Source: an uncultured Veillonellaceae bacterium (lineage in GTDB: Bacteria; Bacillota; Negativicutes; Selenomonadales; Selenomonadaceae). From it: DNA of 48,558 nucleotides. Made by a program: the position numbers and the translations under genes. Numbering within the stretch: position 1 is the first letter of the stretch; every line of letters starts with the position of its first letter. Under the pieces are notes generated by a model. That model was not told the origin of the DNA. It made no database searches and saw only the letters and a program-made list of their open reading frames with translations. This document shows positions 35,379 to 44,286 of the stretch, piece by piece. The stretch is taken from NCBI GenBank assembly GCA_902773295.1, contig CACYDT010000183.1, positions 1 through 48,558 on the forward strand. The letters are read 5' to 3'.

Positions 35379-35487
35379 TTATACTATTTAGAACGTTAGA
35401 ATTTTCCGCAGGAAAAGCTCTTACGTTCTCTGCATATACCGCGAACGGCATGAACGAACAGGAACAGTTTTTCCTTCGCGAGTATAG
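35379..35487 (+). repeat. Structured dispersed repeat, copy 2
   Basis: Second copy of the element at 23945-24051, here between fabG and acpP, ending 26 bp before the acpP start. It is bounded by TTATACT (35379-35385) and AGTATAG (35481-35487). The hairpin has inner stem TTTTCC/GGAAAA (35402-35407/35411-35416) and outer stem GAACGT/ACGTTC (35391-35396/35423-35428). CTGCATATACCGCG and CGCGAGTATA are identical to copy 1. The stems vary by paired changes, while the region between the last two motifs differs in sequence yet can still form a short hairpin. Confidence 0.8.
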
Positions 35488-35512
35488 ATTATTGGAGGGA
35501 GGTGAGTCGGAC

Positions 35513-35743
35513 ATGGCGACTTTTGATAAAGTCAGGGATATCGTAGTGGAGCAGTTGGGCGTTGAAGCTGATGAGGTGCAGATCGAATCCACGTTCATCG
35601 ATGATCTTGGAGCAGATTCTCTGGATATCGTTGAACTCATCATGGCTTTCGAGGAGGAATTCAATATTGAAATTCCCGATGAGGCCGCAGAGAAGATCAA
35701 GACCGTTCAGGATGTTGTGAACTATATAGACCAGAACAAATGA
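35513..35743 (+). CDS. acpP: Acyl carrier protein
   Basis: A 76-residue acidic protein. Ser36 in [12 protein letters not shown] carries the phosphopantetheine arm. The ATG at 35513 has GGAGGGAGGTGAG upstream; the frame extends further upstream through the dispersed repeat but only this start gives an ACP. The product delivers acyl chains to the Fab enzymes encoded on both sides. Two strong hairpins follow the gene. Confidence 0.97.
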   Translation: MATFDKVRDIVVEQLGVEADEVQIESTFIDDLGADSLDIVELIMAFEEEFNIEIPDEAAEKIKTVQDVVNYIDQNK

Positions 35744-35773
35744 GTTTGAAAGTTTGAGCGTCTTGCCTTTAAA

Positions 35774-35849
35774 GGAAACACTGGTCGATTCGTTGCATCA
35801 GTGTTTCCCTAGAAAATCCCGTGAAGGTTGCTTCGCGGGATTTTCTAGG
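35774..35849 (+). other. Two strong hairpins between acpP and the FMN oxidoreductase gene
   Basis: Hairpin 1: GGAAACACTG (35774-35783) with CAGTGTTTCC (35799-35808). Hairpin 2: CCTAGAAAATCCCG (35808-35821) with CGGGATTTTCTAGG (35836-35849), continued by a T-G pair and GAAG/CTTC to a GTTG loop, in total about 19 pairs. Neither is followed by a T run, so they look like RNA-stability or processing structures (or RNase III substrates), not a terminator. Confidence 0.75.
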
Positions 35850-35897
35850 AAGGAATCGTCAAGGATTCCAGAGCAGGATGGATGGGAGGAGTTATTT

Positions 35898-36842
35898 TTG
35901 AAGCTTCCAGAACTGAAAATTGGGGCGAAGATTGCGAAGGTGCCAATCATTCAGGGCGGAATGGCAATCCGTCTCTCTACGGCCAGACTTGCAGCTGCAG
36001 TGGCCAGTGAAGGCGGTATCGGGCTCATTGCCGCATCGGGCATGTCCCATGACGAGCTTCGCTATGAAATCCGCCTCGCCCGCTCTCTCACGTCTGGTGT
36101 TATTGGGATCAACATCATGGTGGCAGCAAGGGACTTTGCTGAGGTTGTCAAGACGGCAATCAGCGAAGGGATTGACCTTGTCGTGGCAGGTGCGGGATTT
36201 TCCCGTGACATGTTCGGTTTGGGGAAGGAATCCGGAACCCCTATTGTGCCCATTGTGTCAACGGCTAAATTAGCGAAAATATCCGAACGTCTTGGGGCCT
36301 CGGCAGTGATTGTCGAGGGAAAGGAAGCAGGCGGGCATCTCGGTACGGACACTTCCATCAGGAAGATCATTCCGGAGGTGCGGGCTGCGGTAAAGCTCCC
36401 GATTGTTGCAGCAGGGGGCGTTCTTACAGGCCAGGACATCGTTGATTTTATAAAGATGGGAGCAAACGGCGTCCAGATGGGGTCGCGCTTTGCTTCCAGC
36501 GTGGAATCGAATGCGGCTCCGGCATTGAAGGAATACTACCTGAAGTCGAAACCGGAGGACATCGTAGTCATTCACAGTCCTGTCGGACTTCCGGGACGGG
36601 CTGTGCGCACTCCTTTTTCCCAGCGGGTGATGGAGGGGCCGGTGCCACCGAAGACATGTGATGCCTGTCTCAAGGCATGCAAGCACAATTTCTGTATCAT
36701 CCGCTCCCTTATACGGGCGCAGCAGGGAGATGTGGAGACAGGCTTGGTCTTTACCGGGGAGTATATGCCGCGGATTGACAAAATACTGTCAGTGAAAGAA
36801 ATATTTGCCAAGCTCAAGGCGGAGGCGGCTTGTGCCGTCTGA
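35898..36842 (+). CDS. FMN-dependent nitronate monooxygenase/FabK-like oxidoreductase
   Basis: A 314-residue TIM-barrel flavoprotein related to FabK and nitronate monooxygenase: VPIIQGGMAIRLSTARLAAAVASEGG, VAGAGFSRDMFG, VEGKEAGGHLG and AAGGVLTGQDIVDFIKMGANGVQMG. It differs from fabK in this window by a C-terminal cysteine cluster, Cys254-x2-Cys257-x3-Cys261-x4-Cys266, which may bind a metal or iron-sulfur cluster. The start is TTG 35898 with GGGAGGAG 7 bp upstream. Its place inside the fab operon suggests a role in lipid metabolism, but the substrate is unknown. Confidence 0.85.
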   Translation: MKLPELKIGAKIAKVPIIQGGMAIRLSTARLAAAVASEGGIGLIAASGMSHDELRYEIRLARSLTSGVIGINIMVAARDFAEVVKTAISEGIDLVVAGAGFSRDMFGLGKESGTPIVPIVSTAKLAKISERLGASAVIVEGKEAGGHLGTDTSIRKIIPEVRAAVKLPIVAAGGVLTGQDIVDFIKMGANGVQMGSRFASSVESNAAPALKEYYLKSKPEDIVVIHSPVGLPGRAVRTPFSQRVMEGPVPPKTCDACLKACKHNFCIIRSLIRAQQGDVETGLVFTGEYMPRIDKILSVKEIFAKLKAEAACAV

Positions 36843-36858
36843 GAGAGGAGATGGGGTT

Positions 36859-38103
36859 TTGGGGACTCGGGTAGTGATTACAGGTTTGGGTGTGATTGCG
36901 CCGATCGGTACGGGAAAAGAGGAATTCTGGAAGGGGCTTCTGGAAGGACGTAACGGCATCCGGAAGATTACCCGGTTCGATGCGGATGGGTTCGATGCAC
37001 AAATTGCCGGCGAAGTCAAGGATTTTGAGCCTACGGCTTATATCGACAAAAAGGAATCCAAGCGCATGGACCGCTGCACGCAGTTTGCAGTGGCTGCCGC
37101 AAGGCTTGCCATGGAAGATGCAGGACTGGATCTTGAGAAGGAGAACCACGACCGCATAGGGACTTTTGTGGGCACGGGGATTGGCGGCATGGAAACCATG
37201 CACTCCCAGTATGAGAAGTTTTTTGCGAAAGGGCCTTCCCGTATCAGCCCGTTTTTTGTTCCTATGATGATTCCCAACATGCCTGCAGGGCAGGTATCCA
37301 TCGTCTATAACCTGCATGGCCCGTCCAGCTGCATGGCAACAGCATGCGCGACGGGGACGAATTGCATTGGGGATGCTTTCCGGGTCATTCAGCGCGGTGA
37401 TGCGGATGTCATGATTGCCGGGGGGACAGAAGCAGCTATTTCCCAAGCGCCGGTAGCGGGTTTTTCCGCGATGAAAGCGCTCTGCACGGATCATAACGAT
37501 GATCCGGAGCATGCCTCCCGACCGTTTGACAAGAATCGCAGCGGCTTTATCATGGGGGAAGGCGCAGGCTTGGTGGTTCTTGAGAGCCTGGAGCATGCAG
37601 AGGCACGAGGCGCCCATATCTATGCGGAACTGGTTGGCTATGGATCGAATTCCGATGCCTATCATATGACGAGCCCGGCACCTCATGGGGAATACCAGGC
37701 GAAGTGCATGCAGCTTGCCCTGGATGATGCGGGAATGAAAGCAGCGGATGTGGACTACATCAACGCCCATGGCACGTCAACCAGCATGAATGACAAGGGG
37801 GAGACGGAGGCCATCAAGGCAGTATGGGGCGATGCGGCAACGGCTGTGTCCGTGTCTTCCATCAAGTCCATGACAGGGCATCTCCTGGGAGCTGCCGGTG
37901 GTGTGGAATGCATCGCGACGGCACTGGCTGTGGAGCATGATATGCTTCCTCCCACCATCAATTACGAGACCCCGGAGGAAGGAATGGATCTCGATTATGT
38001 GCCGAATCATTCAAAGGCAAAAACAGTTCGGGCAGCCATGTCGAATTCCTTTGGATTTGGCGGGCATAATGCCTGTCTGCTGTTGAAGAAATATGTGAAG
38101 TGA
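36859..38103 (+). CDS. fabF: 3-oxoacyl-ACP synthase II
   Basis: A 414-residue condensing enzyme. The catalytic triad is visible: Cys163 in ATACATGTN, His in NAHGTSTSMND (about residue 303) and His in SFGFGGHNACL near the C-terminus. I start it at the TTG 36859 (GTRVVITGLGVIAPIG), with GAGGAG upstream. It elongates acyl-ACP with malonyl-ACP. It is the only condensing enzyme in the window, since fabH is missing. Confidence 0.95.
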   Translation: MGTRVVITGLGVIAPIGTGKEEFWKGLLEGRNGIRKITRFDADGFDAQIAGEVKDFEPTAYIDKKESKRMDRCTQFAVAAARLAMEDAGLDLEKENHDRIGTFVGTGIGGMETMHSQYEKFFAKGPSRISPFFVPMMIPNMPAGQVSIVYNLHGPSSCMATACATGTNCIGDAFRVIQRGDADVMIAGGTEAAISQAPVAGFSAMKALCTDHNDDPEHASRPFDKNRSGFIMGEGAGLVVLESLEHAEARGAHIYAELVGYGSNSDAYHMTSPAPHGEYQAKCMQLALDDAGMKAADVDYINAHGTSTSMNDKGETEAIKAVWGDAATAVSVSSIKSMTGHLLGAAGGVECIATALAVEHDMLPPTINYETPEEGMDLDYVPNHSKAKTVRAAMSNSFGFGGHNACLLLKKYVK

Positions 38104-38825
38104 GCCGGATGGGAAGGAAAATATCCGAGGAACGCAGGAATCGCTTGCTGCAACTTTCTTGCCGCATGCAGGTACAGTTCCGCGATATTGGGTTGCTGGA
38201 TACGGCATTGACGCATACATCCTATGCCAATGAGGCAAGGAAACACATAGGCCATAATGAGCGCATGGAATTTTTGGGGGATGCGGTTCTTGAACTTGCT
38301 TCCAGCACCTATCTATATGAGCATTTCCCAAACCTGAGTGAAGGCGAGCTCACCAAGACGAGGGCGAGCATTGTCTGCTCGACGACATTGGCAAGACTGG
38401 CTCGGGGACTGGGGCTCGGTGATTGCCTGCTTTTGGGGCATGGAGAGGAACAGGGCGGAGGACGTACCCGTACATCCAATCTCGAAGATGCCTTTGAGGC
38501 TGTGATTGGGGCGGTGTATCTCGATCAGGGATGGGAAACTGCAAGAGCTTATGTGTTTCGCCAACTTGTGGAAGAGTTCCGCAAGGTGGAGCAGGGAGGA
38601 GCCATGCAGGATTACAAGACGGTTCTGCAGGAGCTTGTCCAGCGGCATGCCGGGAACCAGGTGCTCTACGAGCTCATGGGTGCCAAGGGCCCGGATCATG
38701 ACAAGGAGTTCTTTTTCGCTGTCAGGATCAATGGCGAGGTCTACGGCCAGGGGCATGGGCGAAGCAAGAAGGAAGCAGAGCAGCATGCTGCCAGGGAAGC
38801 ATTGGCACGGATGAGAAAAGAATAA
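38100..38825 (+). CDS. rnc: Ribonuclease III
   Basis: A ~241-residue double-strand-specific endonuclease. The signature ERMEFLGDAVLEL (about residues 54-66), the second acidic site LEDAFEAVIGAVYLDQGW and the C-terminal dsRNA-binding domain (DYKTVLQELVQ...GRSKKEAEQHAAREAL) are intact. The GTG at 38100 overlaps the fabF stop (GTGA); ATG 38109 is an alternative. It follows fabF as in many Firmicutes. Confidence 0.95.
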   Translation: MSRMGRKISEERRNRLLQLSCRMQVQFRDIGLLDTALTHTSYANEARKHIGHNERMEFLGDAVLELASSTYLYEHFPNLSEGELTKTRASIVCSTTLARLARGLGLGDCLLLGHGEEQGGGRTRTSNLEDAFEAVIGAVYLDQGWETARAYVFRQLVEEFRKVEQGGAMQDYKTVLQELVQRHAGNQVLYELMGAKGPDHDKEFFFAVRINGEVYGQGHGRSKKEAEQHAAREALARMRKE

Positions 38826-38843
38826 GAACATGACATGCTCTTG

Positions 38844-38881
38844 AAAAGCCCTGCTGTGGTGAGGCCGCGGCAGGGCTTTTT
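38844..38881 (+). terminator. Terminator of the fab-rnc operon
   Basis: AAAAGCCCTGC (38844-38854) pairs with GCAGGGCTTTT, followed by T residues. Confidence 0.85.
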
Positions 38882-38902
38882 GGGAATATGGGAGGGATGG
38901 CT

Positions 38903-39709
38903 ATGCGTGAGCTTACGATGTTGGGAACAGGGTCAGCTATGGTGACGAACTGCTTCAACACCTGTTTTGTGATTCAGATGGAGGATGGGGAGTGTTTTCT
39001 CACGGATGCAGGAGGAGGGAATACCATCCTGCGCCAGCTGGAACTTGCGGGTGTGGACTGGAGACGGCTCCATTACATGTTTGTGACCCATGGGCACACA
39101 GATCATGTTCTCGGTGTTATCTGGGTCATGAGAAAAATCGCGACGATGCTCAATCAGGGGAAGTATGAAGGGCAGTTCCATATCTACTGTCATGATGCAG
39201 TGAAGGAGATGCTGGAGGTCATGACAGGGCTCACCTTCAAGAAGAAAGATCTCGCTCAGCTGGGGAAAGGGATTCTCATTCATGAGATGAAGGATGGGGA
39301 GCAGGTGGAGTTCCTTGGCGCCAGGCTTACGGCATTTGACATTCTCTCCACCAAGGCAAAGCAGTTCGGCTATGAACTGGTGTTTTCTGACGGCCTTCGT
39401 CTTTGCTGTCTGGGAGATGAGCCATACAACGAGCATGCGGAGAAATATGCGAAGGGTGTGGATTGGCTTCTTTCGGAGGCATTCTGCCAATACAAGGACA
39501 GGGAAATCTTCAAACCCTATGAGAAGAACCACAGCACCGTGAAGGAGGCCGGGGAAGTTGCTGAGAGGCTCGGTGCGAGAAACCTCATTCTCTATCATAC
39601 GGAGGACAAGGACATGGTGCATCGGAAGGAGAATTACAGCGCTGAGGCGAAGGAGTATTTCAGCGGAAATGTTTTTGTTCCCGAGGATTTGGAAACCCTT
39701 GCATTGTAG
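38903..39709 (+). CDS. Metallo-beta-lactamase-fold hydrolase (RNase Z-like)
   Basis: A 268-residue MBL-fold protein with the dinuclear zinc motif VTHGHTDHVLG (about residues 61-71), further ligands in CCLGDEPYNEH and a C-terminal ILYHTED. The layout GTGSAMVTNCFNTCFVI at the N-terminus and GDEP resemble RNase Z/phosphodiesterase relatives, but a tRNA-processing exosite is not evident. The substrate is unknown. I start it at ATG 38903 (GGGAGGG about 7 bp upstream); ATGs at 38888 and 38897 are in frame. Confidence 0.85.
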   Translation: MRELTMLGTGSAMVTNCFNTCFVIQMEDGECFLTDAGGGNTILRQLELAGVDWRRLHYMFVTHGHTDHVLGVIWVMRKIATMLNQGKYEGQFHIYCHDAVKEMLEVMTGLTFKKKDLAQLGKGILIHEMKDGEQVEFLGARLTAFDILSTKAKQFGYELVFSDGLRLCCLGDEPYNEHAEKYAKGVDWLLSEAFCQYKDREIFKPYEKNHSTVKEAGEVAERLGARNLILYHTEDKDMVHRKENYSAEAKEYFSGNVFVPEDLETLAL

Positions 39710-39719
39710 AGGCTTTCTC

Positions 39720-39748
39720 TTGATTTTTGAGCAGATTTTTTATAAGAT
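39720..39748 (+). promoter_or_regulatory. Putative promoter of the RND efflux operon
   Basis: TTGATT (39720-39725) with TAAGAT at 17 bp (39743-39748) or TATAAG at 15 bp. It lies immediately after the MBL gene stop. Confidence 0.5.
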
Positions 39749-39805
39749 TAGTGGATATGGATGGCAGTATTTTTTCGAAGCATTGTTTCCAAAGGGGGTT
39801 ATTTT

Positions 39806-41026
39806 TTGTTTCTTGCAAAAAACAGGAAGGCCGGGGTGCTCGTAGCGGCAACCATGGCCGCTGCGCTGCTTTTGGGCGGCTGCGGGGATGAAGGCGGCCA
39901 GCCTCAGAGCGCTGCTATGAGCAGTGCATCCCGCGTGAAGGTCATGCAGGTCATCAAGAAAGATACGCCGTTGACATCGGTGTTTGCCGGGCAGATTGTG
40001 GGCAAGGACGAGGTAAAGGTCCAGTCCAAGGTCAGCGGAAAGATTGTGGAGAAGTATGTGAGAGGCGGGCAGTTTGTCCAGGAAGGACAGCCTCTTTACA
40101 AGATCGATTCCCGCCAGTATGAGTCGGCAGTCTTGCAGGCGCGGGCGAACCTGGCCCAGGCAGAGGCAAATTACACGGATGCCGCCCAGGATCTGGAACG
40201 CTACCAGAAGCTTTATGAGTCTGATGCTATTTCGGAGCAGAGCCTGACAAACCAACAGGCAAAGGTAGATGCTTATTATGCGGCGGCGGCTTCCATGTCG
40301 GCTCTTCTTCGGAAGGCGCAGGAAGATTTGGATGATACCGTGATCTACGCGCCTATGACGGGTCAGCTTTCCATTGATGATGTGGCGGTGGGAACCTATG
40401 CGTCTCCCGGCTCCACGACACTGGTGACCATTGGCTCATCAAATCCCATCTATGCCCAGTTCAGCATTTCCGAAACGGAATACATGAAATTTATGAATAT
40501 CCAGCAGCTGCAGCAGGATGTGGAACCTCAGGCCATTGAGGTGTCTCTGACGCTTTCCGATGGCTCTTCTTATCCTTATCAGGGCAGTCTCGTGGAGACA
40601 GACCGCGCACTTACCCAGAATACGGGAGCTTTGACGGTAAAGGCTATCTTCCCGAATCCGGAAGGGATGCTCCTTCCCGGGATGTTTGCGCGGGTGCAGC
40701 TTTCCGGCAGGGTAATCCCGGGAGCACTTCTGGTGCCTCAGCGTGCTGTGCAGCAGCTTCTCGGCAAGTCCTTTGTCATGGTGGTGGGCGACGGCAACAA
40801 GTCGGAGGCCCGCACGGTGGAGCTTGGGGATCTTGTGGGCAGCTTCTATATCGTAAAGAGCGGCATTGGCGTTGAGGACAGGGTCGTTGTGGAGGGACTC
40901 ACGAACCTCCAGGAGGGCAAGGAACTGGATATCACCATGGTCACTCCGGAGGATATGGGGTTCTCATTCTTTTCGGACATGACGATGTTTGATGCGGATG
41001 CTGGCAAAAAGGCATCGAACTCTTAA
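39806..41026 (+). CDS. RND efflux periplasmic adaptor lipoprotein
   Basis: A 406-residue membrane-fusion protein. A lipoprotein signal ends in LLLGGC, so Cys26 would be lipidated. It has a lipoyl/barrel-sandwich region (VSGKIVEKYVRGGQFVQEGQPLYKID), a coiled-coil hairpin (SAVLQARANLAQAEANYTDA...), a second lipoyl half (VIYAPMTGQLSIDDVAVGTY) and a beta-barrel/membrane-proximal domain. The TTG at 39806 has AAAGGGGG upstream. It links the pump encoded next to an outer-membrane channel not found here, and so implies a two-membrane envelope. Confidence 0.93.
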   Translation: MFLAKNRKAGVLVAATMAAALLLGGCGDEGGQPQSAAMSSASRVKVMQVIKKDTPLTSVFAGQIVGKDEVKVQSKVSGKIVEKYVRGGQFVQEGQPLYKIDSRQYESAVLQARANLAQAEANYTDAAQDLERYQKLYESDAISEQSLTNQQAKVDAYYAAAASMSALLRKAQEDLDDTVIYAPMTGQLSIDDVAVGTYASPGSTTLVTIGSSNPIYAQFSISETEYMKFMNIQQLQQDVEPQAIEVSLTLSDGSSYPYQGSLVETDRALTQNTGALTVKAIFPNPEGMLLPGMFARVQLSGRVIPGALLVPQRAVQQLLGKSFVMVVGDGNKSEARTVELGDLVGSFYIVKSGIGVEDRVVVEGLTNLQEGKELDITMVTPEDMGFSFFSDMTMFDADAGKKASNS

Positions 41027-41038
41027 GGGGGCGTTGTC

Positions 41039-44000
41039 TTGTCAAAATTTTTCATTCATCGACCGATTTTTGCTATCGTTATTGCGCTGATCATCGTGAT
41101 TGTCGGATTGCTGTCCGCTGTACAGCTGCCGATTGCGCAATATCCTCAGATCTCCCCGCCGACGATTTCTGTCGGCACGACTTATACGGGAGCCAGTGCC
41201 AGCGTTGTCAATGAGACCGTGGCGCAGATCATCGAGGAGCAGGTCAACGGAACCCAGGGCATGGACTACATGAGTTCCAATTCCGATGACACGGGGCGCT
41301 ACAGCCTGACCGTGACGTTCAATGTGGGAACGGACGGCGACATGGACTCCGTCAAGGTGCAGAACAATGTGGCGATTGCCAATGCGAGTCTTCCGGCGGA
41401 TGTCCAGAAGATCGGCGTTACCACCAAGAAATCTTCCAATGATATGGCGCTCATGGTTTCTCTCTATTCTCCCAAGGGGAATTATGACCGCGCCTTCATG
41501 AAGAACTACGCTACCATCTATCTGCTGGACAAGATCAAGCGTGTGGCAGGCGTGGGCGATGTGCAGGTCTTCGGTGCGGACTATTCCATGCGCATCTGGC
41601 TGAACCCGGATCGGCTGGCGGAGCTTGGCCTTACCATAGCCAATGTCACTGATGCCATCAAGGAACAGAATGTCCAGGCTCCGGCGGGAACCATCGGAGC
41701 CATGCCGGTGCCGGAGGCACAGGAGAAGCAGTACACCGGCAAAGTGAATGGCCGTCTTGTGACACCGGAGCAGTTCGGCGATATCATCATCCATTCCGAT
41801 GGAAAGGGCAATTTCGTCCGCATGAAGGATGTGGCCCGCATCGAGACGGGACAGAAGACGAACAATATCGTTTCCAAGGCCAACGGCGATCCGGCGATAG
41901 GCTTCGGCATCCAGCTGACCAGCGATGCCAATGCCATGCAGACCGTCAAGGCTGTCCAGGAGATTCTGGACGAAGCGGAGAAGGATTTCCCGCCGGATCT
42001 CAAGATGAACACCATCGTGGACAGCACGGATTACATCCGGGCTTCCATCGAGGAAGTGGTGGAGACCTTCGTAGAGGCACTCCTGCTGGTGGTTCTGGTC
42101 ATCTTTCTTTTTCTCCAGAACTTCCGTGCTACGATTATCCCGCTTCTCGCCGTCCCGGTATCCCTGATCGGCACGTTCGGCGCATTTATTGTTCTGGATT
42201 TTTCCATCAACACGCTGACGCTGTTTGCCATGGTGCTCGCCATCGGCCTTGTGGTCGATGATGCCATTGTTGTGATTGAGAATGTCGAGCATCACATGGA
42301 GAGCGGACTGACCCCTGTGGATGCCACGGAGCGCGCCATGGACGAGGTGCAGGGGCCGGTGGTTGCGATTGCTTTTGTGCTGGCGGCAGTGTTTGTTCCT
42401 GTTGCCTTCCTTGGCGGTATGATGGGTGTTCTCTACAGGCAGTTCGCCCTGACGATTGCCATTTCGATGGCGCTTTCTGCCTTTGTGGCACTGACACTGA
42501 CCCCGGCTCTTTGTGCCATGATCCTGAAGCCCCATGGGGGAGAGGAGCGCACGGGTTTCCTGGATCGCTTCTTCGACGCATTCAACAACTGGTTTGAACG
42601 CACGAAGAGCGGCTATCTGGGGATTGTGGCAAAACTTATCCGGAAGTCCGGCCTTGCCGTTGTTTTCATGCTTATTGTGGTTGGTCTGACAGGGCTGGTG
42701 TACTCGAAGCTGCCGTCTACCTTTGTTCCCGAGGAGGATCAGGGATACTTCGTTGTTTCTGTCAGCCTGCCGGAAGGTACGTCCACCAATCGCACGCAGG
42801 AAACTTTGGATCGGGTGGCTGCAGAGGTCATGAAGCTTCCGGGCATCGACAATACGATGTTTGTCAACGGTTTTGATATCTTGTCTTTTGGATCGAAGTC
42901 CAGCGCGGCGACGCTGTTCGTCGGCCTTGAGGCATGGGACAGGCGCACGGGGGACGATATGAGCATCAATGCCATCATTGGGAAGGTCTTTGGCATTGGT
43001 GCGATGGTTGCGCCGGAGGCGCAGGTCATAGCTTTCAATCCGCCGGCGCTTCCTGGCCTTGGCATGGTGGGCGGCTGGAGCATGCAGCTTCAGGACATGT
43101 CCGGGCATACGGACGAGGAGCTCAATGATATCACAAACAAGATTGTAGCGGCCATGAATCAGAGGCCGGAGCTTCAGGGAGTCCGCACCACCTATAAAAT
43201 CAATTCTCCTGTGTATGATTTCGAGATTGACAGGGAGAAGGTCAAGACGCTTAACGTGAATCTTGCGGATGTCTTTACGGCTCTTCAGGTCAATTTCGGC
43301 GGTTATCAGGTCAACGATTTCAACCAGTTCGGACGTTCCTATAAGGTCATGCTTCAGTCGGATACCATGTACCGGACGGAGGCAGAGGCTGCGAGGTTCA
43401 TTTTTGTCAAGAGCGGGTCGGGCACGATGGTTCCTCTGGATACCTTGCTGAAACCCGCCCTCAGCACAGGCGCTTCCATTATTTCCCGCTTCAACGCCAC
43501 ACGGGCAGTCCAGATTCAGGGAAGCCAGGGAGAAGGATATAGCTCCGGCCAGGCATTGCAGGCGGCAGAGGAGGTTGTGCACGAGGTCGCGCCTTCCGGA
43601 TTCAATATCGAGTGGTCCGGCCAGAGCCGCGAAGAGAAGAAGGCATCGAGCTCCACGGGCAAGGTTCTTGCACTGGCCTTGGTCTTTGTGTTCCTCTGCC
43701 TGGCAGCACTCTACGAGAGCTGGAGCGTTCCTTATGCGGTGCTCCTGACTGTGCCTACGGGCATTTTCGGTGCGGTGGTCTCGGAGTATGGTCTCAGCAT
43801 GCTTGAGGCAATCTCCGGCCACCCGAATTCGGGCTTGCAGGACAGCGTCTACATGCAGATCGGTATCATCATGATCATCGGTCTTGCGGCAAAGAACGCC
43901 ATCCTCATTGTCGAGTTCGCCAAGGTGCGCGTGGACAGGGGCATGGAGCCTGTGAAGGCTGCCATTGAGGCGGCGGGGCTTCGCCTGCGCCCGATCCTCA

Positions 44001-44227
44001 TGACATCCTTTGCATTCATCATTGGCTGCTTGCCGCTCGCCATTGCCACAGGCGCGGGTGCGGCTGCCAGAAACGGCATGGGTGTTGCCGTTGTCGGCGG
44101 CATGCTTTTCGCGACATCCCTGGGAATTTTCCTGATTCCGGTCTTCTTCGTCATTACGGAGTGGATTGCGGCAAAGCTGGGAATGGTCAAGCAGGAACGC
44201 CCCAAGCGTCCTACGGATTATATGTAA
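41039..44227 (+). CDS. RND multidrug efflux transporter (HAE1/AcrB type)
   Basis: A 1062-residue inner-membrane proton-drug antiporter. It starts SKFFIHRPIFAIVIALIIVIVGLLS, and the proton-relay aspartates Asp407-Asp408 in GLVVDDAIVVIENVEH are in TM4. Two large periplasmic loops and 12 membrane segments are expected; the second half repeats the fold (GIIMIIGLAAKNAILIVEFA). The start is TTG at 41039 after AGGGGG. It forms a pair with the preceding adaptor. Substrate specificity cannot be read from the sequence. Confidence 0.95.
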   Translation: MSKFFIHRPIFAIVIALIIVIVGLLSAVQLPIAQYPQISPPTISVGTTYTGASASVVNETVAQIIEEQVNGTQGMDYMSSNSDDTGRYSLTVTFNVGTDGDMDSVKVQNNVAIANASLPADVQKIGVTTKKSSNDMALMVSLYSPKGNYDRAFMKNYATIYLLDKIKRVAGVGDVQVFGADYSMRIWLNPDRLAELGLTIANVTDAIKEQNVQAPAGTIGAMPVPEAQEKQYTGKVNGRLVTPEQFGDIIIHSDGKGNFVRMKDVARIETGQKTNNIVSKANGDPAIGFGIQLTSDANAMQTVKAVQEILDEAEKDFPPDLKMNTIVDSTDYIRASIEEVVETFVEALLLVVLVIFLFLQNFRATIIPLLAVPVSLIGTFGAFIVLDFSINTLTLFAMVLAIGLVVDDAIVVIENVEHHMESGLTPVDATERAMDEVQGPVVAIAFVLAAVFVPVAFLGGMMGVLYRQFALTIAISMALSAFVALTLTPALCAMILKPHGGEERTGFLDRFFDAFNNWFERTKSGYLGIVAKLIRKSGLAVVFMLIVVGLTGLVYSKLPSTFVPEEDQGYFVVSVSLPEGTSTNRTQETLDRVAAEVMKLPGIDNTMFVNGFDILSFGSKSSAATLFVGLEAWDRRTGDDMSINAIIGKVFGIGAMVAPEAQVIAFNPPALPGLGMVGGWSMQLQDMSGHTDEELNDITNKIVAAMNQRPELQGVRTTYKINSPVYDFEIDREKVKTLNVNLADVFTALQVNFGGYQVNDFNQFGRSYKVMLQSDTMYRTEAEAARFIFVKSGSGTMVPLDTLLKPALSTGASIISRFNATRAVQIQGSQGEGYSSGQALQAAEEVVHEVAPSGFNIEWSGQSREEKKASSSTGKVLALALVFVFLCLAALYESWSVPYAVLLTVPTGIFGAVVSEYGLSMLEAISGHPNSGLQDSVYMQIGIIMIIGLAAKNAILIVEFAKVRVDRGMEPVKAAIEAAGLRLRPILMTSFAFIIGCLPLAIATGAGAAARNGMGVAVVGGMLFATSLGIFLIPVFFVITEWIAAKLGMVKQERPKRPTDYM

Positions 44228-44250
44228 GAACAGGCAGCATGGGAAAAAAG

Positions 44251-44286
44251 AAAACTGGCACGGCCGATGGCTGTGCCAGTTTTTTC
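44251..44286 (+). terminator. Terminator of the RND operon
   Basis: AAAACTGGCAC (44251-44261) pairs with GTGCCAGTTTT (44273-44283), followed by more T residues. Confidence 0.85.
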
